Source: Caballeronia catudaia
GTDB taxonomy: Bacteria > Pseudomonadota > Gammaproteobacteria > Burkholderiales > Burkholderiaceae
DNA length: 64,000 nt
Direction: 5' to 3'
NCBI RefSeq assembly: GCF_001544755.2
Contig: NZ_FCOF02000001.1
Span: forward strand, 310,001-374,000
Part shown: one piece after another, positions 1-8,866 of the stretch
Position numbering within the stretch: position 1 is the first letter of the stretch
Layout: each line of letters begins with the position of its first letter
The notes under the pieces: model-generated
Database searches by the model: none
What the model saw: the letters and a program-made list of their open reading frames with translations, nothing else
What the model was told of the DNA's origin: nothing
Program-made: the position numbers and the translations under genes

Positions 1-675
1 ATAAAGCACGCCCGCGAGGATCGCGCCGACGATCGGTGCGATCCAGAACAGCCACAGTTGATCCAGCGCCCAGCCGCCGACGAAGAACGCCTGGCTCGAC
101 GAGCGCGCCGGATTCACCGATGTATTCGTGACCGGAATCGAGATCAGATGGATGAGCGTCAGGCACAGGCCGATCGCGAGCGGCGCGAAGCCCTTCGGCG
201 CGCGCTCGTCGGTGGCGCCGAGGATCACGAACAGGAAGAAGAACGTCATCGCGACTTCGCAGATCAGCGCCGCGATCATCGAGAAATGGCCCGGCGAGTG
301 CTCGCCGAAGCCGTTCGCGGCGAACCCGCTCGTCGTGAAGTCGAAGGTCGGGTTGCCCGTCGCGATCAGGTAGATGACCCATGCGCCGAGCGTCGCGCCG
401 ATCACTTGCGCGGCGATATACGGCACGAGATCGCGCACCGGGAAGCGGCCAGCGGTCGCGAGACCGATGCTGACGGCCGGGTTCAGGTGGCAGCCGGAAA
501 CGTGACCGATGGCGTACGCCATCGTCAGCACGGTGAGACCGAACGCCAGCGCAACGCCTGCGAAGCCGATGCCGAGTTGAGGAAAGGCCGCGGCGAGCAC
601 GGCGCTTCCGCAGCCACCCAGCACGAGCCAGAAAGTACCGAAAATTTCAGCGCCGAGACGCTTCGACAAATGCAT
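1..675 (-). CDS. aqpZ: Aquaporin Z (water channel), 3' end outside window
   Basis: An inner-membrane MIP-family channel that lets water cross the membrane. The 225 visible residues begin [18 protein letters not shown] and contain both NPA half-helix signatures: HLNPAVS in the first half and SVNPARS in the second, the latter with the Arg of the selectivity filter. Aquaporin Z proteins are usually 230-250 residues, so only a short C-terminal tail is missing beyond base 1. The start is the ATG at 675-673, and transcription leaves the window. Upstream on this strand lies a good TTGACA -35 hexamer. The downstream neighbour cannot be seen. Family assignment is firm; the choice of AqpZ over other MIPs rests on overall similarity. 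Confidence 0.93.
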   Translation of the reverse strand, partial: MHLSKRLGAEIFGTFWLVLGGCGSAVLAAAFPQLGIGFAGVALAFGLTVLTMAYAIGHVSGCHLNPAVSIGLATAGRFPVRDLVPYIAAQVIGATLGAWVIYLIATGNPTFDFTTSGFAANGFGEHSPGHFSMIAALICEVAMTFFFLFVILGATDERAPKGFAPLAIGLCLTLIHLISIPVTNTSVNPARSSSQAFFVGGWALDQLWLFWIAPIVGAILAGVLY

Positions 676-744
676 GATTCTGCCTACGTGAAAAGATGAA
701 AGCCATTGATTTGAAACAAGAACGCGAGACGCGCTTGCGCAGCG

Positions 745-778
745 GAGTTTAAGCGTGGTCTCTTTTGCGAACTGTCAA
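745..778 (-). promoter_or_regulatory. Possible sigma-70 promoter for aqpZ
   Basis: Read on the minus strand, 778-773 is a perfect TTGACA -35 hexamer. Only weak -10 candidates (CTTAAA or TTAAAC) lie 19-20 bases downstream. It sits about 70 bases before the aqpZ start. Inferred from sequence only. Confidence 0.35.
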
Positions 779-882
779 AAATGGTTGATCGGCTCTCAAT
801 TCACGGGCATCGAACCAAAACTTCGGATTGTTCCTTGTCGGGACGGCCTGATAAACGCTAAGCGCTTAATTCGGCACGAAAA

Positions 883-909
883 AAAACCGCCCGGCAAGCG
901 AGCGGTTTT
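883..909 (-). terminator. Rho-independent terminator after glycosyltransferase gene
   Basis: Inverted repeat AAAACCGC / GCGGTTTT (883-890 and 902-909) with an 11-base loop. On the minus strand the stem is followed by a T-run, the complement of the A-run at 879-886. It lies about 30 bases past the stop of the glycosyltransferase gene. Confidence 0.8.
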
Positions 910-939
910 CGATACAGCCTGAGCTGAAAGCGAGCGCGA

Positions 940-2004
940 TCAACCCACCGCGACCTGGCGCAGCACCGGGCGCTTCGCGGCCTGGAGCATCGCGGTATAG
1001 GTTTCGACGTAGTTCTGAGCCATCGTCCTGGCGCTGAAGCGGCGCTCGAACTGCGCGCGGATTTCCGTGCGCGAGAGTTCGTCGAGACGTTGCAGCGCCC
1101 CCACGGCGCCGTGCACGTCCTCGCAGATGAAGCCCGTCACGCCGTGGTCGATCACTTCCGGCACCGAACCGCGGTTGAACGCGATCACCGGCGTGCCGCA
1201 CGCCATCGCCTCGATCATCACCAGGCCGAACGGCTCGTTCCAGTCGATCGGAAAGAGCAGCGCCTTCGCACCCGACAGGAACTCAGGCTTCTGCGCCTCG
1301 TTGATCTCGCCGATGAATTCCACGTGCGCTTCCGAAAGCAGCGGCTCGATCGTCGACTTGAAGTATTCCTGATCGGCCTTGTCCACCTTGGCCGCGATCT
1401 TCAGCGGCAAACCGCTTTGCGCCGCGATCTTGATCGCGAGATCCGCGCGCTTTTCCGGGCAGATGCGGCCGAGGAACGCCAGATATTCCGGCTTCTTGTG
1501 CGGCTGCGGCGTGAGCAGTCCGTCCGGCAGACCGTGATAAACGGTGTTCAGCCAGTTCGCCTGCGGCAGCGGGGCGCGCTGGTTATCCGAAATCGAGATC
1601 ACGCTCGCTTTCGTGAACGTGTTGAAGATCGGTTGCAGTTCCGGCAGGTCGAGACGGCCGTGCAGCGTCGTCACGAACGGCGTGTCCATCTGCGTGAACA
1701 GCGGGAACGGCATGTAGTCGAGGTGAAAGTGCAGCACGTCGAATTCGTGCGCGCGGGCGCGGACGTTTTCGAGCAGCAGCATGTGCGGCGCGAGCGCATC
1801 GCGGATCGTCGGATCGAGACGCAGTGCGCGCGGCCAGGCCGCTTCGAGCGTCGCCTTGGTTTGCGAATCGCCGCTCGCGAACAAGGTTACATCGTGGCCG
1901 AGGTCGACGAGCGCGTCGGTCAGATACGACACGACGCGTTCAGTGCCGCCGTAAAACTTCGGAGGGACTGCTTCGTGCAACGGTGCAATTTGTGCGATTC
2001 GCAT
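940..2004 (-). CDS. Glycosyltransferase family 4 protein
   Basis: A cytoplasmic retaining glycosyltransferase of the GT-B fold that transfers a sugar from a nucleotide-sugar donor; the acceptor cannot be deduced. The protein opens MRIAQIAPLHEAVPPKFYGG, the N-terminal Rossmann strand and Gly-rich loop typical of GT4. Near residue 260 it has the EPFGLVMIE motif (E-x7-E donor site) followed by ACGTPVIAF. I chose the ATG at 2004 because AGGAG lies 8 bases upstream; an in-frame ATG 36 bases earlier lacks such a site. The 354-residue length suits a compact GT4 enzyme. It stands alone, ends in its own terminator, and is divergent from flhDC across a gap of about 630 bases. A role in surface polysaccharide or osmolyte glycoside synthesis is possible but unproven. 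Confidence 0.85.
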   Translation of the reverse strand: MRIAQIAPLHEAVPPKFYGGTERVVSYLTDALVDLGHDVTLFASGDSQTKATLEAAWPRALRLDPTIRDALAPHMLLLENVRARAHEFDVLHFHLDYMPFPLFTQMDTPFVTTLHGRLDLPELQPIFNTFTKASVISISDNQRAPLPQANWLNTVYHGLPDGLLTPQPHKKPEYLAFLGRICPEKRADLAIKIAAQSGLPLKIAAKVDKADQEYFKSTIEPLLSEAHVEFIGEINEAQKPEFLSGAKALLFPIDWNEPFGLVMIEAMACGTPVIAFNRGSVPEVIDHGVTGFICEDVHGAVGALQRLDELSRTEIRAQFERRFSARTMAQNYVETYTAMLQAAKRPVLRQVAVG

Positions 2005-2631
2005 AACGTGACTCTCCTGTTGTTTGGGCATCGCAGTCACGCTCCTGTCGAGCGCTCAACATGCCATCGGGCGGGCCGCGTGTGGTTATGACGCCGCCCG
2101 AGATCGCCCCGGAGATGCAAAGTACCGCACGACCGGGTTATCCCTTAATGCCCATTATCGGGATCGAGAGCGGCATTTCACGTCATTTTTCAATCGCTTA
2201 TCGTTGTTACAGCGCGAAACATGTGCTGTTACGAAGTCAGAAATTGCACCGATGAGATCGATGTAGACGAGTCTGAAGCGTTGAAGCAGCCGCAGAACAC
2301 AGGTCAGCAAGCCGCGATCCCGCTTCGGCGCGGCGCGCGAGCCCCGCCAAATCGAGGTGCAGCATTAAATCAGACGAATAGTTGCCGTTAATTTATAACC
2401 GTCGCTCGGCAACTCCCGCCGCTCGCGTGTAAGAAAACTTCCTACACGAAGCTTCGCGAAAATCCGTCGTTGCGTCGGATGTGTTGTCCGACAGGCGCGA
2501 CTTTGCGCATCGGCGACAATCGAATCGAAACCAAACCACACGTGCGGGGCCGGATTCGCTTGTCCGTTGCGAATTCGCGCAAACGTTCCCCCGCCGGGCC
2601 TGACCAGCCACGTATCGATTCGGGGAAGAAG
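2005..2631. other. Long intergenic region upstream of flhDC
   Basis: About 630 bases without a convincing gene, between the divergent glycosyltransferase and flhD starts. The flhD-proximal part is AT-richer. It carries a CGTGTA...TACACG dyad (2427-2432 / 2444-2449) and, directly after it, the palindrome CGAAGCTTCG (2448-2457). Master flagellar operons usually have long regulated leaders, so this is probably the flhDC control region. I could not define a convincing -35/-10 pair. Confidence 0.5.
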
Positions 2632-2955
2632 ATGACGACCAGCAATACGAGTACGCTCGCGGAAATCCGCGAGGTGAACCTGTCGTACTTGCTCCTCGCA
2701 CAGCGGCTCCTTCAGGAAGACCGCGTTTCGGCGATGTACCGCCTCGGCCTTTCCGACCAGGTCGCCGAGGTGCTGACCGCGCTGACGCTCGCGCAGACCG
2801 TGAAAGTGGCGTCGTCGAGCCATCTGCTATGCCGCTTTCGTTTCGACGATCACGCGATCCTCGCCTCGCTCGCCGACAAGGACAAGAGCGCGTCGCTCGC
2901 GCACGCTCACGCGGCGATCCTGCTGGCCGACGCTCCCGTCGAACAGATCGGCTGA
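2632..2955 (+). CDS. flhD: Flagellar transcriptional activator FlhD
   Basis: Subunit of the FlhD4C2 complex, which activates class II flagellar promoters with sigma-70. The 107-residue protein starts MTTSNTSTLAEIREVNLSYL and continues with the FlhD helical core (LAQRLLQEDRVSAMYRLGLS). The reading frame is open 54 codons further upstream, but that extension does not look like FlhD, and the purine-rich GGGGAAGAAG directly precedes the ATG at 2632. flhC follows after 18 bases, as an operon. Length is close to the enterobacterial protein (116-119 residues). In Burkholderiaceae flhDC likewise sits at the head of the motility cluster. Confidence 0.93.
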   Translation: MTTSNTSTLAEIREVNLSYLLLAQRLLQEDRVSAMYRLGLSDQVAEVLTALTLAQTVKVASSSHLLCRFRFDDHAILASLADKDKSASLAHAHAAILLADAPVEQIG

Positions 2956-2973
2956 CGCGCGCGCGAACCGCCG

Positions 2974-3540
2974 ATGGCGACGAAAAGCGTGGTCGCGGAA
3001 GTCCGCGAAATCACTCTGGCGATCGAGCTGATCGAGCTCGGCGCGCGCCTGCAATTGCTCGAAGCGGAAACGAGCCTGTCGCGCGACCGTCTCATCAAGC
3101 TCTATAAGGAGCTGAAGGGCGCGTCGCCGCCCAAGGGCATGCTGCCGTTCTCGACCGACTGGTTCATGACCTGGCAGCCGAACATCCATTCGTCGCTGTT
3201 TCACGCGATTTACCGCTTCATGGCGGACAACGACAGAAACCAGCCGACGATCCGCCCGATCGTGAAAAGCTATCGCCTGTATCTCGAACACGTGGCGCTC
3301 TACGGCGACGAGCCGGTGCTTTCGCTGACGCGCGCATGGACGCTCGTGCGCTACTTCGAATCCGGCATGCTCCAGACGAACGCCTGCACGCGTTGCCGCG
3401 GGCGCTTCGTCGCGCATGCGTACGATCGGCGCGCCGGCTACGTCTGCGGGCTGTGCCAGCCGCCGTCGCGAGCGGGCAAGACGCGCAAGGCCGCGTCGAC
3501 ACTCAGCGCCGCCGAGCGCGCGCCGCGCATCGCGGCCTGA
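2974..3540 (+). CDS. flhC: Flagellar transcriptional activator FlhC
   Basis: DNA-binding partner of FlhD in the flagellar master regulator. The 188-residue product contains the family-typical segment FSTDWFMTWQPNIHSSLF and, near residues 137-158, four cysteines in the arrangement CTRC...CGLC, matching the zinc site known in FlhC. The C-terminal about 25 residues are basic and Ala-rich and probably flexible. It lies 18 bases after flhD with only a weak ribosome site, which suggests translational coupling. motA follows 96 bases later and has its own FliA-type promoter. Confidence 0.94.
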   Translation: MATKSVVAEVREITLAIELIELGARLQLLEAETSLSRDRLIKLYKELKGASPPKGMLPFSTDWFMTWQPNIHSSLFHAIYRFMADNDRNQPTIRPIVKSYRLYLEHVALYGDEPVLSLTRAWTLVRYFESGMLQTNACTRCRGRFVAHAYDRRAGYVCGLCQPPSRAGKTRKAASTLSAAERAPRIAA

Positions 3541-3564
3541 CACGGCGCGGCTTCATCACATCCT

Positions 3565-3591
3565 CAAAGTTTTCGGGTCGAGTGCCGTAAA
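3565..3591 (+). promoter_or_regulatory. FliA (sigma-28) promoter for motAB-che
   Basis: CAAAGTTT, then exactly 11 bases, then GCCGTAAA. The enterobacterial sigma-28 consensus is TAAAGTTT-N11-GCCGATAA, so 7 of 8 and 6 of 8 positions match with exact spacing. It ends 45 bases before the motA start, in the flhC-motA gap. This would place the stator and chemotaxis genes in the late flagellar class. Confidence 0.7.
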
Positions 3592-3636
3592 CCACTTAAC
3601 GGCGGTCTTACCGCACCCAAACGTGAGGACTCGACT

Positions 3637-4497
3637 GTGCTGATTTTCATTGGATCGCTCGTGACATTGCTGTCCGTCTTCGGCGGTTACGCGCTCGAAG
3701 GCGGTCACCTTGGCGCGCTCATGCAGCCGGTGGAAATCCTGATGATCGTGGGCGCGGGCATCGGCGCGTTCATCCTCGGCAACAACGCCAAGACGATCAA
3801 GGCGACGATCCAGGTTCTCCCGACGCTCTTCAAGGGCGCGAAGTACGACAAGAGCATGTACATGGAACTGATGGGCCTGCTCTACGTGCTGCTCGCGAAG
3901 GCGCGCAAGGAAGGCACGCTCGCGCTCGAAGCGGATATCGAAGATCCGTCGAAGAGCCCGGTCTTCAGCCAGTACCCGAAGATTCTCGCGGATCATCACA
4001 TCGTCGAATTCCTGACGGATTATCTGCGCCTCATGGTGAGCGGCAACATGAATGCGTTCGAGATCGAAAGCCTCATGGACGAGGAAATCGAAACGCATCA
4101 CGTGGAGGGCGAAGCGCCCGCGCACGCGCTCACCAAGGTCGGCGACGCAATGCCCGCGTTCGGCATCGTCGCGGCCGTGATGGGCGTCGTGCATACGATG
4201 GCCTCCGCCGATCAGCCGCCCGCGATTCTCGGCGAGATGATCGCGCAGGCGCTCGTCGGCACCTTCCTCGGCATTCTCCTTTCCTACGGTTTCATCGGGC
4301 CGCTCGCGAACGTCGCGGAGCAGCGCGTCGCGGAGCAGACCAAGATGTTCCAGTGCATCAAGGTGACCATCCTCGCGAGCCTGAACGGCTACGCGCCCGC
4401 GATCGCGGTGGAGTTCGGCCGCAAGGTGCTGTTCTCGACGGAACGCCCGTCGTTCTCCGAACTGGAAGAACACGTGCGCCGGGTCAAGTCCAAGTGA
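3637..4497 (+). CDS. motA: Flagellar motor stator protein MotA
   Basis: Inner-membrane stator subunit which, with MotB, forms the proton channel driving flagellar rotation. The 286 residues match the family from the N-terminal segment (MLIFIGSLVTLLSVFGGYAL) through the large cytoplasmic loop (DEEIETHHVEGEAPAHAL) to the two C-terminal membrane helices. The conserved prolines are present in GDAMPAFGIVAAVMG and FIGPLAN. The start is a GTG at 3637, supported by GAGGA eight bases upstream; no better ATG fits the family N-terminus. It is first in the motAB-che operon. Confidence 0.96.
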   Translation: MLIFIGSLVTLLSVFGGYALEGGHLGALMQPVEILMIVGAGIGAFILGNNAKTIKATIQVLPTLFKGAKYDKSMYMELMGLLYVLLAKARKEGTLALEADIEDPSKSPVFSQYPKILADHHIVEFLTDYLRLMVSGNMNAFEIESLMDEEIETHHVEGEAPAHALTKVGDAMPAFGIVAAVMGVVHTMASADQPPAILGEMIAQALVGTFLGILLSYGFIGPLANVAEQRVAEQTKMFQCIKVTILASLNGYAPAIAVEFGRKVLFSTERPSFSELEEHVRRVKSK

Positions 4498-4522
4498 CTT
4501 CCCGATCGAGCGAGATACAGCG

Positions 4523-5521
4523 ATGAGCAACGACAGCGAACGTCCCATCTTCATCAAGCGCGTGGTCGCCGGCAAGAAAGGCCATCACGGCGGCGCGTGG
4601 AAGCTCGCCTACGCGGACTTCATGACCGCGATGATGGCGTTCTTCCTGCTGATGTGGCTGCTCTCGTCGACGTCGCCGGTGCAGCGGCGCGGCATCGCGG
4701 AGTATTTCCAGATGCCGCTCAAGGCCGCGATGGTCGGCGGCAAGACCGTCGGCATGGACAACAGCATCCTCACCGGCGGCGGGCGCGACATTTCCAGCAA
4801 CGAGCCGGGCGCGGCGCGCAAGACCTTCGGCAGCACACAGCTCGCGCAGCGCGCGTCGTCGGATGCCGACGAAGAACTGCTCAAGGCCGCGCAAGGCGAG
4901 CTCGAACGCCGCGAACAGGCGCGCCTGCACGACCTCCAGGTGAAGCTGATGGCCGCGATCGAGGCCAATCCGACGCTGCGCCAGTTCAAACAGCAGATTC
5001 GCATCGAATCGACGCAGCAGGGCTTGCGCATCGAGATCGTCGATACGCAAAAGCGCCCGATGTTCGCGCTTTCCAGCGACAGCGTGCAACCGTACATGCG
5101 CGACATCCTGCGCGAGATCGGCAAGAGCCTCAACGACGTGCCGAACCGCATCGTCGTGCAGGGGCACACCGACGCCGTGAAGTACGCGGGCGGCGAGAAG
5201 GGCTACAGCAATTGGGAGCTGTCGGCGGACCGCGCGAACGCATCGCGGCGCGAGCTCGTCTCGGGCGGCATGGACGAAGCGAAAGTGCTGCGCGTGCTCG
5301 GCCTCGCGTCGACGCAAAACCTGAACCGGCAGGACCCGATGGACCCGGAGAACCGGCGCATCAGCGTCATCGTGCTCAACCGCAAATCCGAAATTTCGAT
5401 GATGCGCGACGACGGCTCGCCCGGCGCCACGCTCGACAACGGCACGGACGAAAAGGGCGCGCCGTCGACGGCGCTCGGCCAGCTCATCCCGGGCGTCGCG
5501 GCAAGGCCCGCGGCGCAGTGA
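4523..5521 (+). CDS. motB: Flagellar motor stator protein MotB
   Basis: Stator subunit anchored to peptidoglycan. One N-terminal membrane helix (KLAYADFMTAMMAFFLLMWL) carries the proton-binding Asp at residue 32, the same number as in E. coli. A periplasmic OmpA-like domain follows near residues 200-285, with the peptidoglycan-binding stretch VVQGHTDAVKYAGG...NWELSADRAN. The 332-residue length is normal. The last about 35 residues are low in hydrophobicity and probably disordered. The gene lies 25 bases after motA. Confidence 0.96.
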   Translation: MSNDSERPIFIKRVVAGKKGHHGGAWKLAYADFMTAMMAFFLLMWLLSSTSPVQRRGIAEYFQMPLKAAMVGGKTVGMDNSILTGGGRDISSNEPGAARKTFGSTQLAQRASSDADEELLKAAQGELERREQARLHDLQVKLMAAIEANPTLRQFKQQIRIESTQQGLRIEIVDTQKRPMFALSSDSVQPYMRDILREIGKSLNDVPNRIVVQGHTDAVKYAGGEKGYSNWELSADRANASRRELVSGGMDEAKVLRVLGLASTQNLNRQDPMDPENRRISVIVLNRKSEISMMRDDGSPGATLDNGTDEKGAPSTALGQLIPGVAARPAAQ

Positions 5522-5586
5522 GCAAATTCCCTGAAAAACGCTCAAGACTCGACACGTTTCGACCGTCATCACGGCAAGAGACAAAC

Positions 5587-5964
5587 ATGATCAAACACAT
5601 TCTGGCAATCGACGATTCGGCCGCCATGCGGCAAATCCTCTCGGCGACGCTGGCGACGGCGGGTTATGAAGTGACCGTCGCGTCCGACGGCGAAGAAGGC
5701 CTGGAGTGGGCGCTCGCGGAGCGCTTCGATCTGGTTCTGACCGATCAGCACATGCCGGGCAGAAGCGGGCTCGATCTGATCGTGGCGCTGCGCGCGAATC
5801 ACGCGTACAAGGCGACGCCGATCCTGGTCCTCACGACCGAGGGCGGCGAACCGTTCAAGGACGCGGCGCGCTCGGCGGGCGCGACGGGCTGGATCGAAAA
5901 GCCGCTCGACCCGGACCTGTTGACGGAGCTGGTCGCCGCGCTCTCCGAAGACACGCAGCACTGA
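5587..5964 (+). CDS. CheY-like single-domain response regulator
   Basis: A stand-alone 125-residue receiver domain. The acidic pocket is ADD near residues 8-10, the phospho-acceptor is Asp53 in LVLTDQHMPG, the switch Thr lies in LVLTTEG, and the conserved Lys lies in WIEKPLDP. There is no output domain. It sits between motB and cheA, where Burkholderiaceae commonly carry an extra CheY paralogue, and is distinct from the canonical cheY at 13582. It could accept phosphate from CheA as a sink or act on another target. The start is the ATG at 5587, preceded by a purine-rich GCAAGAGAC. Confidence 0.9.
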   Translation: MIKHILAIDDSAAMRQILSATLATAGYEVTVASDGEEGLEWALAERFDLVLTDQHMPGRSGLDLIVALRANHAYKATPILVLTTEGGEPFKDAARSAGATGWIEKPLDPDLLTELVAALSEDTQH

Positions 5965-6013
5965 ACTGAAGTCAAAAGACAACTAGCGCCCACGCGCCGA
6001 TGGTGACTCAAGC

Positions 6014-8302
6014 ATGACACTCGACATTACCCAGTTCTATCAAACCTTCTTCGATGAAGCCGATGAGCTGCTCGCGCAAATGGAGCAACTGCTGCTCGTC
6101 CTGGATATCGCGAATCCCGATCCTGAGGACCTCGCGGCCATCTTCCGCGCGGCGCACTCGATCAAGGGCGGCGCGGCGACGTTCGGCTTTGCCGCGCTCA
6201 CAGAAACCACGCACATCCTCGAATCCCTGCTGGACCGCGCGCGCAACAACGAGCTCGTCCTGCGCCGCGACATGATCGACACGTTCCTCGCGACGAAGGA
6301 CGTGCTCTCGGATCAGCTTGCCGCGTATCGCGCGAGCGCCGAGCCGGATGCGGCCGCGGCCGCCGCGATCTGCGCGAAGCTCGAGCGTTTGAAGAACGAG
6401 AACGCCGCGGGCGCGGGCCAGGTCGAGCCGCCTTCCCTGCCGGGCACGCAACACGAAGCGAAGACCGCGAATGTCGCGCCGGCATACGAAGGCCCGAACG
6501 CGCCGCCCGCGCACGTGCTCTCGCAGGCGATGGACGTCATCGAAGACGACGGCAACTGGGACGGCGCGTTCGAGCTCGCCGATGCAACGAATGCAGGAAC
6601 CGCCACCGCCGCGACGCCGGGGCACACCGGCGCGCCGGTGGCGGACGTTGGACCCCACCTGAAAATTACGCTACGGGGGGTGGGCGAGAAGGACCTGGCG
6701 ACTCTGACCGAGGAGCTGGGCAATCTGGGAAGCATCGTCGGAGAGAAGAAGACGGACGCCGAGTACGTGGTTTGGCTCGACTCGGACGTCCCGGCCGACG
6801 ATATCGTCGCCGTGTGCTGTTTCGTGATCGATGAGAAGCAGATCGCGATCGGCCGTGGCGATGCATCGGCGCCAGCCATCGAAGCGCAGCCGGCTCATGT
6901 CGCAATGACGTCGGCCGCGCCTGCGATGCAACCCACGCTACACGAGGAACCGAAGCAATCGCGGGCGGTGGCGCCTGCATCCGCGATCGGAAATGAAGTA
7001 AAAGAAGAAACGGCAGTGGCGGCGGCCGGTTTGAAAGACCCGACCGTCGCCCAGCCGTCCAAAACCGCAAGCAGTGACGCCGAGAAGAAAGCGCGCCCGC
7101 AAGCGGCCGCATCGGCGGAAGGCAGTTCGATCCGCGTCGGCGTGGAAAAGGTCGATCAGCTCATCAATCTGGTGGGCGAACTCGTCATCACGCAGGCGAT
7201 GCTCGCGGAAACCACGAGCACCTTCGATCCCGCGCTGCACGACCGTCTTTTCAACGGCATGGCGCAGCTCGAACGCAACGCGCGCGACCTGCAAGAGGCC
7301 GTCATGTCCATCCGCATGATGCCGATGGATTACGTATTCAGCCGCTTCCCGCGCCTCGTGCGCGACATTGCCGGCAAGCTCGGCAAGGAAGTGGAGCTCG
7401 TCACGTTCGGTCAGGCGACCGAGCTCGACAAGAGCCTGATCGAACGCATCATCGATCCGCTCACGCACCTCGTGCGCAACTCGCTCGATCATGGCATCGA
7501 AACCGTGGAAGCGCGCCGCGCGGCGGGCAAGCCCGCGACCGGGCAGCTCGTGCTGTCGGCGGCGCATCACGGCGGCAATATCGTCATCGAAGTGAGCGAC
7601 GACGGCGCCGGACTGCGCCGCGACAAGATTCTCGCGAAGGCGCAGAAGCAGGGCATGCAGGTCAGCGACTCGATGAGCGACGAAGAAGTCTGGCAGCTCA
7701 TCTTCATGCCGGGCTTCTCGACCGCCGAACAGGTCACGGATATCTCCGGACGCGGCGTCGGCATGGATGTCGTGAAGCGCAACATCCAGTCGATGGGCGG
7801 TCACGTCGAAATCATGTCGCGGCAGGGCGCGGGCACGACGACGAAGATCGTGTTGCCGCTCACGCTCGCGATTCTCGACGGCATGTCCGTGAAGGTCGGC
7901 GACGAGATCTTCATTCTGCCGCTCAACTTCGTGATGGAGTCGCTGCAACCGGTCGCCGAAGACATCTACACGGTCGCCAACGGCGAGCGCGTGGTGCGCG
8001 TGCGCGGCGAATATCTGCCGCTGGTCGCGCTGCATCGCGTGTTCGAGGTCGTTGGCGCGCGCACCGAGCCGACCCAAGGCATCGTCACGATCATGCAGAC
8101 GGAGGGCCGCCGCTTCGCGATGCTGATCGACGAGCTCGTCGGCCAGCAGCAAGTCGTCGTGAAGAACCTCGAAACGAATTACCGCAAGGTGCACGGCATT
8201 TCCGCCGCGACCATCCTGGGCGACGGCCGCGTCGCGCTGATCGTCGACGTGGCCGCGCTCAATCGCGATTCGCGCGCACAGCACGGCGCGCACACCCATT
8301 AA
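6014..8302 (+). CDS. cheA: Chemotaxis histidine kinase CheA
   Basis: Cytoplasmic kinase of the receptor array; it phosphorylates CheY and CheB. The 762 residues show the P1 phosphotransfer domain with His48 ([15 protein letters not shown]), a long linker with a CheY-binding P2-like part, and the dimerisation P3. The P4 ATPase follows, with N-box ([10 protein letters not shown]) and G-boxes ([22 protein letters not shown]). A C-terminal CheW-like P5 ends the protein. The linker around residues 130-370 is Ala/Glu-rich and longer than in E. coli (654 residues in total), which explains the size. cheW follows after 17 bases. Confidence 0.96.
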   Translation: MTLDITQFYQTFFDEADELLAQMEQLLLVLDIANPDPEDLAAIFRAAHSIKGGAATFGFAALTETTHILESLLDRARNNELVLRRDMIDTFLATKDVLSDQLAAYRASAEPDAAAAAAICAKLERLKNENAAGAGQVEPPSLPGTQHEAKTANVAPAYEGPNAPPAHVLSQAMDVIEDDGNWDGAFELADATNAGTATAATPGHTGAPVADVGPHLKITLRGVGEKDLATLTEELGNLGSIVGEKKTDAEYVVWLDSDVPADDIVAVCCFVIDEKQIAIGRGDASAPAIEAQPAHVAMTSAAPAMQPTLHEEPKQSRAVAPASAIGNEVKEETAVAAAGLKDPTVAQPSKTASSDAEKKARPQAAASAEGSSIRVGVEKVDQLINLVGELVITQAMLAETTSTFDPALHDRLFNGMAQLERNARDLQEAVMSIRMMPMDYVFSRFPRLVRDIAGKLGKEVELVTFGQATELDKSLIERIIDPLTHLVRNSLDHGIETVEARRAAGKPATGQLVLSAAHHGGNIVIEVSDDGAGLRRDKILAKAQKQGMQVSDSMSDEEVWQLIFMPGFSTAEQVTDISGRGVGMDVVKRNIQSMGGHVEIMSRQGAGTTTKIVLPLTLAILDGMSVKVGDEIFILPLNFVMESLQPVAEDIYTVANGERVVRVRGEYLPLVALHRVFEVVGARTEPTQGIVTIMQTEGRRFAMLIDELVGQQQVVVKNLETNYRKVHGISAATILGDGRVALIVDVAALNRDSRAQHGAHTH

Positions 8303-8319
8303 TACCGAAGGAGTCTTTC

Positions 8320-8838
8320 ATGGCAGACGTTCAATCGATTCTCACCGCTGCGCCTTCGCGACGTGACGCACAACACGCCGAGGCCGCGGGACAGGAGTTT
8401 CTCGTGTTCACGCTCGGCGCCGAGGAATACGGCATCGACATCCTGAAAGTGCAAGAGATTCGCGGCTATGACAACGTTACACGCATCGCGAATGCGCCGG
8501 GGTTCATCAAGGGCGTGATCAATCTGCGCGGCATCATCGTGCCGATCGTCGATATGCGTATCAAGTTCAATCTCGGCCGCGTCGAGTACGACAACCAGAC
8601 GGTCGTGATCATCCTGAACGTCGCGCATCGCGTGGTCGGCATGGTCGTGGACGGCGTCTCCGACGTGCTCACGCTCACGCAGGAGCAAGTGATGCCCGCG
8701 CCGGAATTCGGCGGCACGCTCGCGACCGAATATCTGACGGGCCTCGGCACCGTGGACGGCCGCATGCTGATTCTGATGGACATCGAGAAGCTCATGACGA
8801 GCCGCGAGATGGAATTGATCGACACCGTCGCCGCATAA
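8320..8838 (+). CDS. cheW: Chemotaxis coupling protein CheW
   Basis: Scaffold that links the methyl-accepting receptors to CheA. The 172-residue protein is a single CheW domain: [20 protein letters not shown], the [13 protein letters not shown] strand, and [12 protein letters not shown] strong AAGGAGT site precedes the ATG. It lies between cheA and the MCP gene, so the core signalling array is encoded as one block. Confidence 0.96.
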   Translation: MADVQSILTAAPSRRDAQHAEAAGQEFLVFTLGAEEYGIDILKVQEIRGYDNVTRIANAPGFIKGVINLRGIIVPIVDMRIKFNLGRVEYDNQTVVIILNVAHRVVGMVVDGVSDVLTLTQEQVMPAPEFGGTLATEYLTGLGTVDGRMLILMDIEKLMTSREMELIDTVAA

Positions 8839-8866
8839 AACGCAATCTGGAAAGCAGGAAATAGCC

